Assembly (NCBI GenBank): GCA_948890655.1
Contig: CAQTYU010000001.1
Span: forward strand, 236,013 to 300,012
Reading direction: 5' to 3'
DNA: 64,000 bases
Origin: Christensenellaceae bacterium
GTDB lineage: Bacteria; Bacillota; Clostridia; Christensenellales; Borkfalkiaceae
Part shown: piece by piece, positions 46,954 through 55,986 of the stretch
Position numbering within the stretch: the first letter of the stretch is position 1
Layout: every line of letters starts with the position of its first letter
Translations under genes and position numbers: made by a program
The notes under the pieces: model-generated
What the model was told of the DNA's origin: nothing
The model's input: the letters and a program-made list of their open reading frames with translations, nothing else
Databases searched by the model: none

Positions 46954-46963
46954 ATCGGTTAAT

Positions 46964-46992
46964 ATTGTAAAATATTTTGCGACGATTGTCAA
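46964..46992 (-). promoter_or_regulatory. Promoter of the LMW phosphatase gene, near-leaderless
   Basis: Minus strand TTGACA (46992-46987), 17 bp, TACAAT (46969-46964). The ATG is at 46953, so the 5' leader is only about 3-5 bases. Confidence 0.85.
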
Positions 46993-47013
46993 TAAGCGTA
47001 ACGAAACGCGGTA

Positions 47014-47040
47014 TTTAAAGCATATATTGGGGTGTATGAA
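47014..47040 (+). repeat. GCATATATNGGGG element, copy 1
   Basis: TTTAAAGCATATATTGGGGT followed by GTATGAA. It forms the ribosome-site region and start codon of the amidase-like gene. Confidence 0.6.
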
Positions 47041-47521
47041 AATTTTAAATTATGACAGAGAGGCCGCCGTCGCCTACGCGAAAAGGTGGGCCTTTTCAAG
47101 AAACCCCGCGTTTTACGACTTTTCAAGGATTGGCGGCGACTGCACGAACTTTGCCTCGCAATGTATTTACGCAGGCGCGAAAGTTATGAATTTTACCCCG
47201 ACTTTCGGGTGGTATTACCGTTCGGTTAACGACAGAACTCCTTCCTGGACGGGAGTTGAATACCTTTACAATTTTTTGGTGGGGAACGATGGCGCGGGGC
47301 CGTTTGCCGAGGAAGTCGCGCTTGACAAACTGGAAGCCGGCGATATAGTTCAACTCGGAACGGGGACGGGGGACTTCTACCATTCGCCCGTCGTAGTGGG
47401 CTTTGCCCGCGGACGGATACTGGTTGCGGCGCACAGCTACGACGCGTACGACAAGCCCCTTTCCTCTTATAACTTTGCTATGGCGCGGGGTATACATATT
47501 TTGGGAGTAAAGTCTGATTAA
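47036..47521 (+). CDS. Putative amidase-domain protein (CHAP/NlpC-like)
   Basis: 161 aa. Resembles the putative amidase domain often found in Firmicutes: YDREAAVAYAKRWAFSRNP, then GGDCTNFASQCIYAGA with the predicted catalytic Cys, a W-Y-Y aromatic stretch, and a distal YHSPVVVG with the predicted His. Such domains hydrolyse peptide or cell-wall amide bonds. No signal peptide is seen, which is unusual for a wall enzyme. The open frame runs back to 46808 across the divergent phosphatase gene, but the conserved domain begins at 47036, preceded by GGGGTG. Confidence 0.85.
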   Translation: MKILNYDREAAVAYAKRWAFSRNPAFYDFSRIGGDCTNFASQCIYAGAKVMNFTPTFGWYYRSVNDRTPSWTGVEYLYNFLVGNDGAGPFAEEVALDKLEAGDIVQLGTGTGDFYHSPVVVGFARGRILVAAHSYDAYDKPLSSYNFAMARGIHILGVKSD

Positions 47522-47539
47522 AACGCAAAAATGACGTTA

Positions 47540-47566
47540 TTTCAAGCATATACGTGGGTGTATCAA
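47540..47566 (+). repeat. GCATATATNGGGG element, copy 2
   Basis: TTTCAAGCATATACGTGGGT followed by GTATCAA, in the gap downstream of the amidase gene. Same outer bases as copy 1. Confidence 0.6.
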
Positions 47567-47630
47567 TATTTTCTATTGCCGTAAAAATTCAAAAAAAGCC
47601 GTTAAAATAAGTTCATTTTTATTTTATGAA

Positions 47631-48143
47631 GTGATAAGATTTATACGTAAACTTAATTGGGCAGTTCGTAACCATCCTGCCTTGCTAAGCAAAATCAAAA
47701 CTAGGAGATTAAGGGCGAAAGAAGTTTCGCCCAGGGCGTTTTTGACTTTTGCGGAAGTTGAAAACGCTTTCGTTTTTATGGAAAGATATTCGGAAATCAA
47801 AGACAAATTAAAACGCGAAATAGTCCTCTTGCGCGGGCGCGGCTGCGTTTACAAAAAGGGTATATCTGTCAAGGACCCCGCCGTTATAGCCGAAAACTTT
47901 GACGAGGCGAATTTTTTGTTCGGGCTTGAAGGGCAAAGCCTTTCTTCGATGAAGCGGGATATAGAGCTGGGGCTTGAATATTTTGAACGGATATGCGTAA
48001 ACATTATGTGCGGCAACTCCACCCCCGTTAAGCCCGACAGTGGCGTTATAGATGAATTTATGCGAAATTTATATCCTTTATATAAGGACGATACGCGCGT
48101 GGATATACTTGTGAACAATACGGACTTCGGGGTGGGCGCATGA
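47631..48143 (+). CDS. Conserved protein of unknown function beside the queuosine-precursor transporter
   Basis: 170 aa, GTG start with no clear ribosome site. It has a basic N-terminus, then a compact domain with KDPAVIAENFDEANFLFGLEG, RICVNIMCGNSTPVKPD and a terminal VDILVNNTDFGVG. I do not recognise an enzyme motif. Its stop overlaps the transporter start by four bases (ATGA), so it is cotranscribed and may act with it, for example in deazaguanine salvage; this is inferred from position only. No signal peptide or membrane segment. Confidence 0.72.
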   Translation: MIRFIRKLNWAVRNHPALLSKIKTRRLRAKEVSPRAFLTFAEVENAFVFMERYSEIKDKLKREIVLLRGRGCVYKKGISVKDPAVIAENFDEANFLFGLEGQSLSSMKRDIELGLEYFERICVNIMCGNSTPVKPDSGVIDEFMRNLYPLYKDDTRVDILVNNTDFGVGA

Positions 48144-48862
48144 ACGAATTAATACTTATTTTATCGGTTATAGTCATTTACGGGTTCGCACTGTTGGGGT
48201 ATTTTCTGTTCGGCAGAAGCGGGCTTTACGCGCTGTCGGGAATAGCAACGATATTTGCGAATATCGAAGTTGTCATTATGATAAAAGCGTTCGGACTGGA
48301 ACAGACCCTCGGCAACGTGCTGTTTGCGGTTACGTTTTTAATAACGGATATCCTTTCGGAATGCGAAGGCAAAAAGTCGGCGAACAAGGCGGTAATTATC
48401 GGTATTTTCTGCTCCGTATTCTTCCTTATTTTAAGCCAGAGCTGGTTTTTATACGTGCCGAGCGAAAGCGACTGGGCAATGCCCTCCATACGGGCGGTGT
48501 TCGAGAATACGCCGAGAATGATTATGGCTTCGCTTGTGGTGTACGCCGCAAGCCAACTTTTCGACGTGTGGCTTTACCATAAATGGTGGGCGTTCACAGA
48601 GAAGAAATTCGGCGACAAGCGCAGGTTTTTGTGGCTGAGAAACAACGGGTCTACGCTTATAAGCCAACTTATAAATTCGTTACTTTTCACCGTGCTTGCG
48701 TTCGCGGGGACGTACGATATTTTGACCCTTCTTTCCATATTCGGTTCGGGGTATATAATATTTATATTCACCACCCTTTTGGACACGCCCGCGGTGTACC
48801 TTGCAAGGCTTATAAGCGACAAAAAGAAAGGCAAGGCTTTACCGCTTGCAGGTAAAGAATAA
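48140..48862 (+). CDS. Queuosine precursor transporter (YhhQ/VUT family)
   Basis: 240 aa, about six transmembrane helices. The family features FLITDILSECEGKKSANKAV and FDVWLYHKWW...-NNGSTLISQLINSLLFT are present. Members import queuosine precursors such as preQ0 or preQ1 for tRNA modification. Coupled to the upstream unknown gene by a 4-base overlap. A dispersed element begins five bases after its stop, and a strong terminator lies at 49002-49033. Confidence 0.93.
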   Translation: MNELILILSVIVIYGFALLGYFLFGRSGLYALSGIATIFANIEVVIMIKAFGLEQTLGNVLFAVTFLITDILSECEGKKSANKAVIIGIFCSVFFLILSQSWFLYVPSESDWAMPSIRAVFENTPRMIMASLVVYAASQLFDVWLYHKWWAFTEKKFGDKRRFLWLRNNGSTLISQLINSLLFTVLAFAGTYDILTLLSIFGSGYIIFIFTTLLDTPAVYLARLISDKKKGKALPLAGKE

Positions 48863-48866
48863 TTAA

Positions 48867-48890
48867 ATTGACCCCTATATATGGCGCACT
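48867..48890 (-). repeat. GCATATATNGGGG element, copy 3
   Basis: Plus-strand ATTGACCCCTATATATGGCG then CACT, reverse complement of the element, five bases after the transporter stop. Confidence 0.6.
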
Positions 48891-48927
48891 TTACGTCGTT
48901 TTTGACACGGAGGTTGCGGGAATTGAA

Positions 48928-49000
48928 AAGATTCTTCGGGAAGCCTCAGAATGACGGGAATGGGCGCGGAATTGAGATTCTTCACTGCGTTCAGAATGAT
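48928..49000. repeat. Two short dispersed repeats in tandem
   Basis: AAGATTCTTCGGGAAGCCTC plus AGAATGAC and GAGATTCTTCACTGCGTTCA plus GAATGAT, two diverged copies of the element seen at 13041, 21108 and 37825. Confidence 0.75.
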
Positions 49001-49001
49001 A

Positions 49002-49033
49002 AAAAGCGGGACGGATTTATCCGTCCCGCTTTT
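49002..49033. terminator. Bidirectional terminator
   Basis: Perfect 14-bp stem (49002-49015 with 49020-49033, loop TTTA), AAAA/TTTT at the base, between the convergent transporter and Ig-like lipoprotein genes. Confidence 0.92.
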
Positions 49034-49083
49034 GATTGGGTTTTTGTTTGTCCGATTAAACGGACTTTGCTAAGTTAAACGGT

Positions 49084-51609
49084 TTAATCAGCCGTCCAAC
49101 TGAAGGTTGCAAGAATATTATTGCTTGCGTCGCACAGGTCGATTTTATACGTCGTGCCGCTTACGGGCGCGGAATTGAACTTAACCGTTACGATATAAGT
49201 TTTAGCGCCGCCGCCCTGGAAAAACTCCTTATGGGCGGTAAGCTCTCCGTCGACGTTGGTATGGTCGTAGCTTGCCTTTATGTCGGGGTAAATATCTACG
49301 TTTTTATCGGTTTCCTCAAAACGGAATTGAATGTAGTTTTCTCCGTAAGGTCCGTTGAACTTGGAGAAATCCGTAATGGTGGTAACGGGGGCTTCTTCTC
49401 CGTCCTCCAAAACGTTTACTTTGCAGGTCTTGGTTAAACCGGCTACCATCGCGGTTATGGTAGCGGAGCCCTTTGCAACGGCGGTTACGGTTACAGTGCC
49501 GTCGCCGTTATCCGTAATAGTAGCGATATTTTCGTCGTCGATAGACCACTGAATTTCGCCTTCCACTTTATTGGTCGTAGCCGTCAAAGTGTCGGTAACG
49601 GTTTCGCCGTCTTTAAGCGTCAGATTAACGGTAGTTTTATCGAGCTCCAACGACTTGGGCGCAACCCTGCTGTAATTGCCGTAAGCGACCTCGTCGCCCT
49701 TGGCGTTTTTGAAGCTGAACCTGAATTCGTAGTCGTGCGACCAATCTCCTTCAACCGTAGCCTGAATCCACAAATTGTACAAGCTTGCGCCCTGCCATTC
49801 TTTACGGGGCAATTCGGAAGTACTTTCTTCACCGTCCATAGTTACGGTAACCGTGGTTTTGGAGGGGTCTATTTGCTGAACGAGCTCGGAATACTTGGCG
49901 TCCTGTAAATTGAAATAGAGCTGTACCGCCTCTTTACCGGCAAATTGGAAATCGTTATTGAACGTAGCTTTCTCGGAAACGTCGACGACGGTTATTACGA
50001 CCTCGCCCTCGACAACGGTGATTGCACAGGTCTTAGTGAACGCGTCCGCGCCCTCGCCTACGGTACAGGTAAGGGTTGCTTTGCCCTCCGCAAGCGCGGT
50101 TACGACGACCGACGCGCTATGCGAATCCTCGGGTATGGACGCTACGCCCTCTCCCTCGGTATCTGCGATAGACCAAGTAATTTCCTTATCCGTTAAATCG
50201 GTACTGCCGTTTATGGAAATTACGTTTATGGTAACCGTATCACCGACGGAAACGCTTTCCGCAACGCTGTCAAGCGCTATCTCTTTATCGCCTGCGCGGG
50301 TGTAGGTACCGACGGCAATGGTTTCGCCGTCCTTTTTGAAGTTAATCGTGAACTCCGCCGTCTGGTATCTGTTAGCCTTGATGCGGATATGCAGGTGATA
50401 GGTGTGCGCGGTAATATCGGCCTGCGACATAGCGTTGCATTGAACGACTTCACCGTCCTTGCCGTCTACTTTGACGGTCGCTTCGTATTCGTCGAAGTCG
50501 TAAGCCTTGGCAGCCGTATCGTCCAAATAGATATGGTGGTAGATAAAATCGGCTTCGTTCTCGTGAACCTCACCGTAGACAGCGTCGCCGACCGAAGCCC
50601 ATTCGGTGATTTTAGGAAGGTCTACGGGACCGGGGTCGGGGGTTTCACCGCCTCCGACGGCGGGCAATTCCACGACGGTGGTGCCATAAGCGCTATAATC
50701 TATCAAAATATGAGCTTCTTTGCCGAAGTCTATATCCGCGTGAATGAGCTTGCCGTGGTCGAATTTGAATACGATATTATAAACGTTGCCGTCGCCTATT
50801 TCGACGCCCGCCCCGACGTAGGCGTTTTTATCGGAATCGTATGTAAACGACGCAAAGCAGTCCTTGAAAAAAAGCGTATTCAAGTGCCACCGTTCAGAAA
50901 AATTATTTTCGTAATCGGTTTGGGTCGTTTCGGTCTTTGCATAATCCTCGTCGGTTGTGCTCTTTTCGTACTTATAGTACGTTTCACCGTCTTTCGAGAA
51001 ATAATAATGCGAATTGCCGTCGTTATAGTAATACTTGCCGCCGGTTAAATCGGCTTTAAGGTCTATGCTCTCGCCCTCCTGCGAGTCCGACATAGAAAGC
51101 GTAGCCGTGAAATTGACAAACGCCGTATCGCTTAACGCGGCTTGCCATTCCTCTTCGGTAACCTCCGGCAGGGGCGCGGGAGCGTTTACTTTAACGCTGC
51201 ATTCCGCCTTTTTACCGTCCGCCGTTGCGGTTACTACCGCGTCGCCCGCGGCAAGCGCCTTGACTTTGCCGTCCGTTACCGTGACTATCCCTGCAGGCGC
51301 CACCGACCAGCTTACCGTTTTATTCGTCGCCGTGGCGGGCGTTACGGTTGCCGTTAAAGTTTCCTCCCCGCCGATTTCCAAGGTAAGGCTTGATTTGTTC
51401 AGCTCGACTTTTTCAACGGCTACATTCAAATCCTCGTTGTCGCCGCCGGGCTTTGTCATATCCGTTTGACAGATATCGCACTTACCGTCCTTGTTTTCGT
51501 CAACGTGGGTATGCTCGTCGTCGCATGCGGTTATCCCGACTATTGCCGTTGCCGTCACCATGCTCATCCCGAAAACCAATAAGGCTTTCATTAATTTTGA
51601 TTTCTTCAT
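49084..51609 (-). CDS. Bacterial Ig-like (Big_2) lipoprotein
   Basis: 841 aa. A signal peptide ends in the lipobox GITAC (about residue 29), followed by an HTHVDENKDGKCDIC motif (His/Asp/Cys, metal-binding type). At least three Big_2 Ig domains are seen (VEKVELNKSSLTLEIGGEETL at about 65, VAESVSVGDTVTINVIS at about 430, SLELDKTTVNLTLKDGETVTD at about 635). Between them lies a domain ending VVELPAVGGGETPDPG that is also in the M6 protease nearby, and beta-rich segments of unknown type. A surface adhesin or polymer-binding role is likely. Ribosome site GGGGG. Promoter at 51673-51701. Confidence 0.88.
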   Translation of the reverse strand: MKKSKLMKALLVFGMSMVTATAIVGITACDDEHTHVDENKDGKCDICQTDMTKPGGDNEDLNVAVEKVELNKSSLTLEIGGEETLTATVTPATATNKTVSWSVAPAGIVTVTDGKVKALAAGDAVVTATADGKKAECSVKVNAPAPLPEVTEEEWQAALSDTAFVNFTATLSMSDSQEGESIDLKADLTGGKYYYNDGNSHYYFSKDGETYYKYEKSTTDEDYAKTETTQTDYENNFSERWHLNTLFFKDCFASFTYDSDKNAYVGAGVEIGDGNVYNIVFKFDHGKLIHADIDFGKEAHILIDYSAYGTTVVELPAVGGGETPDPGPVDLPKITEWASVGDAVYGEVHENEADFIYHHIYLDDTAAKAYDFDEYEATVKVDGKDGEVVQCNAMSQADITAHTYHLHIRIKANRYQTAEFTINFKKDGETIAVGTYTRAGDKEIALDSVAESVSVGDTVTINVISINGSTDLTDKEITWSIADTEGEGVASIPEDSHSASVVVTALAEGKATLTCTVGEGADAFTKTCAITVVEGEVVITVVDVSEKATFNNDFQFAGKEAVQLYFNLQDAKYSELVQQIDPSKTTVTVTMDGEESTSELPRKEWQGASLYNLWIQATVEGDWSHDYEFRFSFKNAKGDEVAYGNYSRVAPKSLELDKTTVNLTLKDGETVTDTLTATTNKVEGEIQWSIDDENIATITDNGDGTVTVTAVAKGSATITAMVAGLTKTCKVNVLEDGEEAPVTTITDFSKFNGPYGENYIQFRFEETDKNVDIYPDIKASYDHTNVDGELTAHKEFFQGGGAKTYIVTVKFNSAPVSGTTYKIDLCDASNNILATFSWTAD

Positions 51610-51672
51610 TTTTTTCCCCCAATAATAAATTTAGCCGTGGAATTAACCACAAAACTATATATGAATATTGAT

Positions 51673-51701
51673 ATTATAATACCTATATATTTATTTGTCA
51701 A
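51673..51701 (-). promoter_or_regulatory. Perfect consensus promoter of the Ig-like lipoprotein gene
   Basis: Minus strand TTGACA (51701-51696), 17 bp, TATAAT (51678-51673), leader of about 60 bases. Confidence 0.88.
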
Positions 51702-51775
51702 TGCCGATTGTGAAAATTTTGCTTATTTTGAAAGATTTTTTCAAACTTGCATATGTGTTTATTTGCGCATATCTA

Positions 51776-51804
51776 TTGATTTTGGTGCGGCGATAAAGTA
51801 TTAT
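51776..51804 (+). promoter_or_regulatory. Promoter of the M6 protease gene
   Basis: TTGATT (51776-51781), 17 bp, TATTAT (51799-51804), 35 bases ahead of the GTG start. Divergent from the promoter at 51673-51701. Confidence 0.7.
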
Positions 51805-51839
51805 TAAACCGTCAAAAAAATTTTACGGAGACGACTACT

Positions 51840-53963
51840 GTGAAAAGAAAAAAATTGTTGGTATTGTTATTTGCAGCTTTTATGGCGGTAAATTCCTTTG
51901 CTGGCTTGTGCGCCTGCACGACTACGGACAACGGGGAAGGTAAAGGCGACGGCGGCGTAACCGGAGATACGGGAAGCACGGGCGGCGCCGACAAAGACGG
52001 CGACACCGGCGACACCGGAAACACGGATACCGAACCCGACAAGACGTTTGCCAAATATACGGATATTTCAAAGTGGAACTTTGCCGTTACGTACCGTGAG
52101 GTTGAAGAGGGCTTCGTCGGCTACGAGGATTATTACGAATATTGCGGGAAAAATATTCTTTATAAGTACGGCAGATACGACGACAACGAAAAGTATCTCG
52201 GCGAGGCGACCGATTACCTCGGATACGATGAAGCGCAGAGCGCTTACTATCTGTATTACGATAATCTTAGCGGCGGCTATATAAAGTATAAGCAGGGTTC
52301 GACGGAGTTTTATAACTACTACTATTTATACGATTTGGACCTTACCGTGTTGGGCGATTACGCGTTTAACGGAGCGAACGGCGTATACGAGGCGGCAAAG
52401 CCCAACGACGTAGGTAACGCCGTAGTAGGTGAATTTACGGGCTACACCTAGATAAAATTTGCGGTTACGGTTGCGGAAGGAAATATTACGCAGATAGACG
52501 GCACTCAAAACGACGGATTCGTAATGCGCTTTACGTTCAACAAGCACGGAGAAGTTGACTTCGACCTTCCCGCGGTCGGCGGCGGCGATACCCCTACAGA
52601 GCCGACGGGAACGATGGAAAAGCAGACTTACGATGCCGCAACCTTCGACGATACGAGATTGCAGCAAAAACTGACGACGACGGGTGACCAACCCGACCCC
52701 GCTACGGGTTTACCCTCGACGGGGACTTACGACGCGCTGGTTATTCCAGTTAAGTTCAGCGACACTTCTATATCGGCAACGCAGCTTAATAACCTCAATA
52801 TTGCGTTCAACGGCACTTCCGCCGAAACGGGCTGGGAGAGCGTTAAGACTTATTACAATAAGGCTTCGTACGGGAAACTCAATCTGTCGTTCGATATAGC
52901 GGGCGCGAATCTCGACGGGGTTAGCTATTATACCTCTTCAAAGGCTTCTTCCTACTACGAGGGACTGAAAGCCACCGACGAGGAGAGCGGCGAGCAATAC
53001 AACAACGGCGACAACGTGCTTTTGCACGAGGTTTTAGCGTACTACGAAAGCAGGCTTGACCTTACGAAATACGATACGAACGGAGACGGCGCGATTGACG
53101 CGGTTTACCTCATCTATTCGGCTCCCGTGGATTACAGCGACGACTCGTTCTACTGGGCGTACGTAACATGGAACTACGAGGAAACGAAATACGACGGTAA
53201 GGATACCTTCTATTACCTGTTTGCGGGACTCGATTTTATGAAGGAAAGCGTTCAGGGCGGATATACCAACGAATATTATCCCGTAATAGAAGGACTGAAA
53301 GTAAACGCTTCTACATACATACACGAAACGGGGCACCTTTTGGGGCTTGACGATTACTACGACTATTACCCCGACGAAGGTTGCAACGAGGGACTTGGAG
53401 GCGCGGATATGATGGACGCGACCGTTGGCGACCAAAACGTTTATTCAAAAACTATGCTCGGCTGGCTTAACCCCGAGATAGTTACCGCAACTAAGACCGT
53501 CACCCTTTCAAGCTCGCAAGCGGAAGGCGACGCAATACTTATCCCTTTGAATTTCAACAACTCGTATTTCTGCGAATATCTTTTAATAGACCTGTACTCG
53601 GCGCAGGGACTCAACGCATTGCACTCGTCCTCGCTGTACGACGGCGCGGATTACGGCGTGAGGATTTACCACGTTACGGCGACGGTAAGCGACCCGTTCA
53701 ATAACGATTTCGGCTCATTTACGGACTGCAACAACTCGACGTCGGATAAATCGCTTATAAAGCTTATCGAAGCGGACGGCGACAACAAGTTCGCAAGCTC
53801 GGACGGGTACGCAGCCGAAAGCGATTTGTGGCAGGCGGGCGATACGCTGGGCAATGTTTTCCCGAAATACGTTACCAACGCTGGAAAGCTGCTTATCTTC
53901 GATATTTCTATCGTAAGCGTTTCAGCAACGCAAGCGACTATAACGATCACCTATAACGCGTAA
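51840..53963 (+). pseudogene. M6-family metalloprotease lipoprotein interrupted by one in-frame TAG
   Basis: About 707 codons in one frame, broken only by a TAG at 52449-52451. It has a GTG start with ACGGAG upstream, a signal peptide and lipobox LCAC, a Gly/Asp/Thr linker, a domain shared with the Ig-like lipoprotein (ending DLPAVGGGDTP), then an M6 protease domain with HETGHLLGLDDYYDY (the HExxHxxGxxD zinc motif) and ADMMDATVGDQN. Sequence on both sides of the stop reads as one conserved domain, so a single base change (for example TAC to TAG) is likely. The ATG at 52524 could start the second part but has no ribosome site and no signal peptide. Pseudogene, sequencing error or readthrough remain open. 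Confidence 0.85.
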
Positions 53964-53970
53964 AAAGGTT

Positions 53971-54005
53971 AAAAGAGCGGCGCAATTTAGCGCCGCTCTT
54001 TTTCT
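53971..54005 (+). terminator. Terminator of the M6 gene
   Basis: 13-bp stem (53971-53983 with 53990-54002, loop AATTTA) followed by a T-run. Confidence 0.9.
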
Positions 54006-54016
54006 CTAAAATAAAT

Positions 54017-54401
54017 TTATTTCAGACTCATAAAATACGGACCAAAGCCCATATCCGTTTCGTGTGTTACAATATACGTCCATTTAAAATCTTTTCCTAC
54101 AACGTAAAATTCGTCGTAATCCCCGTCCGGAGTTTCTATTTTCCGCAAGGTCGAATTCTTCCGATAACGGTACGGAGAATTCATCGCGCTATAATTGAAA
54201 ACAAATAGCGTCTTCTTTGTCGGCGCCGTTATAGGCTTTTCTTGCTTCATCGCCTTCAAAATACGTTCCCTTAGGGATAATTTTCCAACTGAAGGCGTGC
54301 CAAATATATTGATTGCGAATCCGTTTATTATACTGGCTCTTGGTTATGTCGGGCGCAAAAAAACGAATCCATTTGCCTAAAAATTCGTTACCGTTCATCA
54401 T
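54017..54401 (-). pseudogene. Small DUF4275-like gene broken by a frameshift
   Basis: Two overlapping minus-strand frames make one protein of about 125 aa. 54401-54189 gives MNGNEFLGKWIRFFAP to GADKEDA, and 54259-54017 continues LFVFNYSAMNSPYRYR to DFKWTYIVTHETDMGFGPYF. The join lies near 54205-54210 and needs a +1 shift (one extra or two missing bases). The C-terminal FYVVGKDFKWTYIVTHE resembles the DUF4275 family of unknown function. The ribosome site AAGGAGAAATTCG is intact. The amber-broken M6 gene next door suggests relaxed selection here, or sequence errors. Confidence 0.68.
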
Positions 54402-54490
54402 CGAATTTCTCCTTATATTCGTGAACTTATAATAAACGACTGATAAAACTGTTCTTACCAGTCATCATTTGGTGGAACCGAATAAAAGAA

Positions 54491-54519
54491 ATACGCACAC
54501 CTATGAACGGTGTGCGTAT
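54491..54519 (-). terminator. Terminator of the tmRNA gene
   Basis: 11-bp stem (54509-54519 with 54491-54501) followed on the minus strand by TTCTTTTATT, eleven bases after the encoded CCA end. Confidence 0.85.
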
Positions 54520-54529
54520 ACGTCTCGCG

Positions 54530-54916
54530 TGGTGGACGAGGCGGGACTCGCACCCGCGTCTTGCGAATTTCGTTTGAGCTTTCTACATACTTATTCCGCC
54601 TTTAAACTTAACCTTATATTCCCGACGGACGGGAAACATAAGGCGCATACCGCTTAAATACGTTTATCCGCGCGCGGCAGAACGCGATAAAACTTTACCG
54701 TTTAATTGACGCCGAAAGCTTTCCAACGGTGAAAAAGCCACGACGGACAGCCTAAGTTAGGCTGCGCAAGCTACGCCTGCCGCTCTGAACGAGGGGAAAG
54801 CAATAACTTTGGAATCTTTCGATTCAGCGTTTAAATTTAATTTTCCGTTTTTACAAAGCCGAGCCTTTGGTATGCTTTTCTCATTCTCTACCCGCAATCG
54901 AATCTGAAACTCGCCC
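54530..54916 (-). ncRNA. ssrA: tmRNA (transfer-messenger RNA)
   Basis: 387 nt, one-piece. The 5' end GGGCGAG pairs with CTCGTCC before the encoded ACCA (one G-U), and a T-arm GCGGG-TGCGAGT-CCCGC lies at the 3' end. The 5' side has the tmRNA-type D-loop region TTTCAGATTCGATTGCGGG. An open tag frame ends ...AGVACAA at a TAA (54759-54757) set in the loop of a CAGCCTA/TAGGCTG hairpin, as in other tmRNAs. If the resume codon is the GCT at 54828-54826, the tag is 23 residues, longer than usual, and ends ACAA instead of ALAA. It rescues stalled ribosomes with SmpB, which is not in the window. Confidence 0.93.
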
Positions 54917-54923
54917 GATTGGG

Positions 54924-54957
54924 CGCGCTAATCCAAAATGCGATTTTGGGTTGCGCC
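54924..54957 (-). other. Hairpin in the tmRNA 5' leader
   Basis: GGCGC...GCGCC and CCAAAAT/ATTTTGG stems between the tmRNA promoter and its mature 5' end; a likely processing structure. Confidence 0.5.
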
Positions 54958-54988
54958 GTAATTCTTTGCGATTAAAACAAGTACAATT

Positions 54989-55017
54989 ATTATACGAGGG
55001 CACAGACAAAAAATCAA
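54989..55017 (-). promoter_or_regulatory. Promoter of the tmRNA gene
   Basis: Minus strand TTGATT (55017-55012), 17 bp, TATAAT (54994-54989). It lies about 70 bases before the mature 5' end, so the primary transcript has a leader. Confidence 0.8.
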
Positions 55018-55037
55018 GCGATTAATTTTGTTTTTTA

Positions 55038-55066
55038 TTGACAAATTAAGTAAAAAGAATTAAAGT
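55038..55066 (+). promoter_or_regulatory. Promoter of the PfkB kinase gene, leaderless arrangement
   Basis: TTGACA (55038-55043), 17 bp, TAAAGT (55061-55066), eight bases to the ATG at 55075; no Shine-Dalgarno. Confidence 0.65.
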
Positions 55067-55074
55067 TTTACTGT

Positions 55075-55986
55075 ATGATTTATACGGTGACGTTTAATCC
55101 CTCCTTGGATTACTACGTACAAGTGAATAATATGAAGAGCGGATTAGTTAACCGCACCGCGGGGGAAAGGCTTGCCGTCGGCGGCAAAGGGCTTAACGTT
55201 TCGCTTGCTTTGAAAGAACTGGGCGAAGAAACTTTTGCGCTCGGCTTCGTAGCGGGTTTTACGGGCAAATATATCCGCGATAAGGTTACGGAGCTTGGAC
55301 TTGATTATCACTTTATCGAGGTTGAAGGACAAAGCCGCATAAACGTAAAAATTAAAAGCAATACGGAAACGGATATAAACGGAACGGGCGCGAAGGTTTC
55401 CGCTACCGACGTGAACAAGCTTGTGAGAAAGCTAAAGTCCCTTTTGAAGGAAGGCGATTGGTTGGTAGTCTGCGGCAGCGTTCCTTCCACGCTGGATTTT
55501 ACCGTATACGCCGATTTATTTAAAAAATTGAAAACCGTCAATGGTGTGAATATCGTAGTCGACGCGTGCGGACGGCTGCTTACGGACACCTTGAAGTACC
55601 ACCCTTTTCTTATCAAGCCCAACGTTTACGAAATGTGCGAAATTTTCGGGCTTAGCGCCGTGCCGGACGTCGAAGGAATTTATGCGTGCGCGCGCAAATT
55701 GCAGGAGATGGGCGCAAGAAACGTGATAGTTTCAATGGGTTCCGCAGGGGCGGCAATGGTTACGGAAACCGCGCAGTCGCTGTACGTAAGGGCGGCGCGC
55801 GGGCAACTCGTCAATTCTGTGGGCGCGGGAGACAGTATGGTCGCTGGCTTTATCCACGAATATATAAAGACGGGGAATTACTTTTCCGCGCTTAATTTTG
55901 CAACGGCGGCCGGTAGCGCATGCGCGTTTACGAACGACCTTGCAACAAAAGAACAAATTGAATATATCGAATCTTTAATGCTGTAA
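55075..55986 (+). CDS. 1-phosphofructokinase / PfkB-family sugar-phosphate kinase
   Basis: 303 aa. Carries the FruK/LacC-type opening TVTFNPSLDYYVQV, the substrate loop GGKGLNVSLALKELG, and the PfkB signature GAGDSMVAGFIHEY with the catalytic Asp. The probable reaction is fructose-1-phosphate + ATP to fructose-1,6-bisphosphate, but tagatose-6-phosphate kinase cannot be excluded. No PTS transporter or DeoR regulator is adjacent, unlike many fru operons. Single gene. The start has no ribosome site and lies eight bases after a -10 box. Confidence 0.9.
   Translation: MIYTVTFNPSLDYYVQVNNMKSGLVNRTAGERLAVGGKGLNVSLALKELGEETFALGFVAGFTGKYIRDKVTELGLDYHFIEVEGQSRINVKIKSNTETDINGTGAKVSATDVNKLVRKLKSLLKEGDWLVVCGSVPSTLDFTVYADLFKKLKTVNGVNIVVDACGRLLTDTLKYHPFLIKPNVYEMCEIFGLSAVPDVEGIYACARKLQEMGARNVIVSMGSAGAAMVTETAQSLYVRAARGQLVNSVGAGDSMVAGFIHEYIKTGNYFSALNFATAAGSACAFTNDLATKEQIEYIESLML

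Noticed and set aside
46808..47035. N-terminal extension of the amidase-like gene
   Set aside because: It is antisense to the phosphatase P-loop region; the conserved domain begins at the ATG at 47036 with its own ribosome site.
52449..52451. Amber codon read as pyrrolysine or selenocysteine-like recoding
   Set aside because: No pyl genes or recoding signals in the window, and M6 proteases do not use such residues.
54530..54575. tRNA-like 3' half (T-arm, acceptor strand and CCA)
   Set aside because: The matching acceptor strand is about 380 bases away at 54916; together they are tmRNA.
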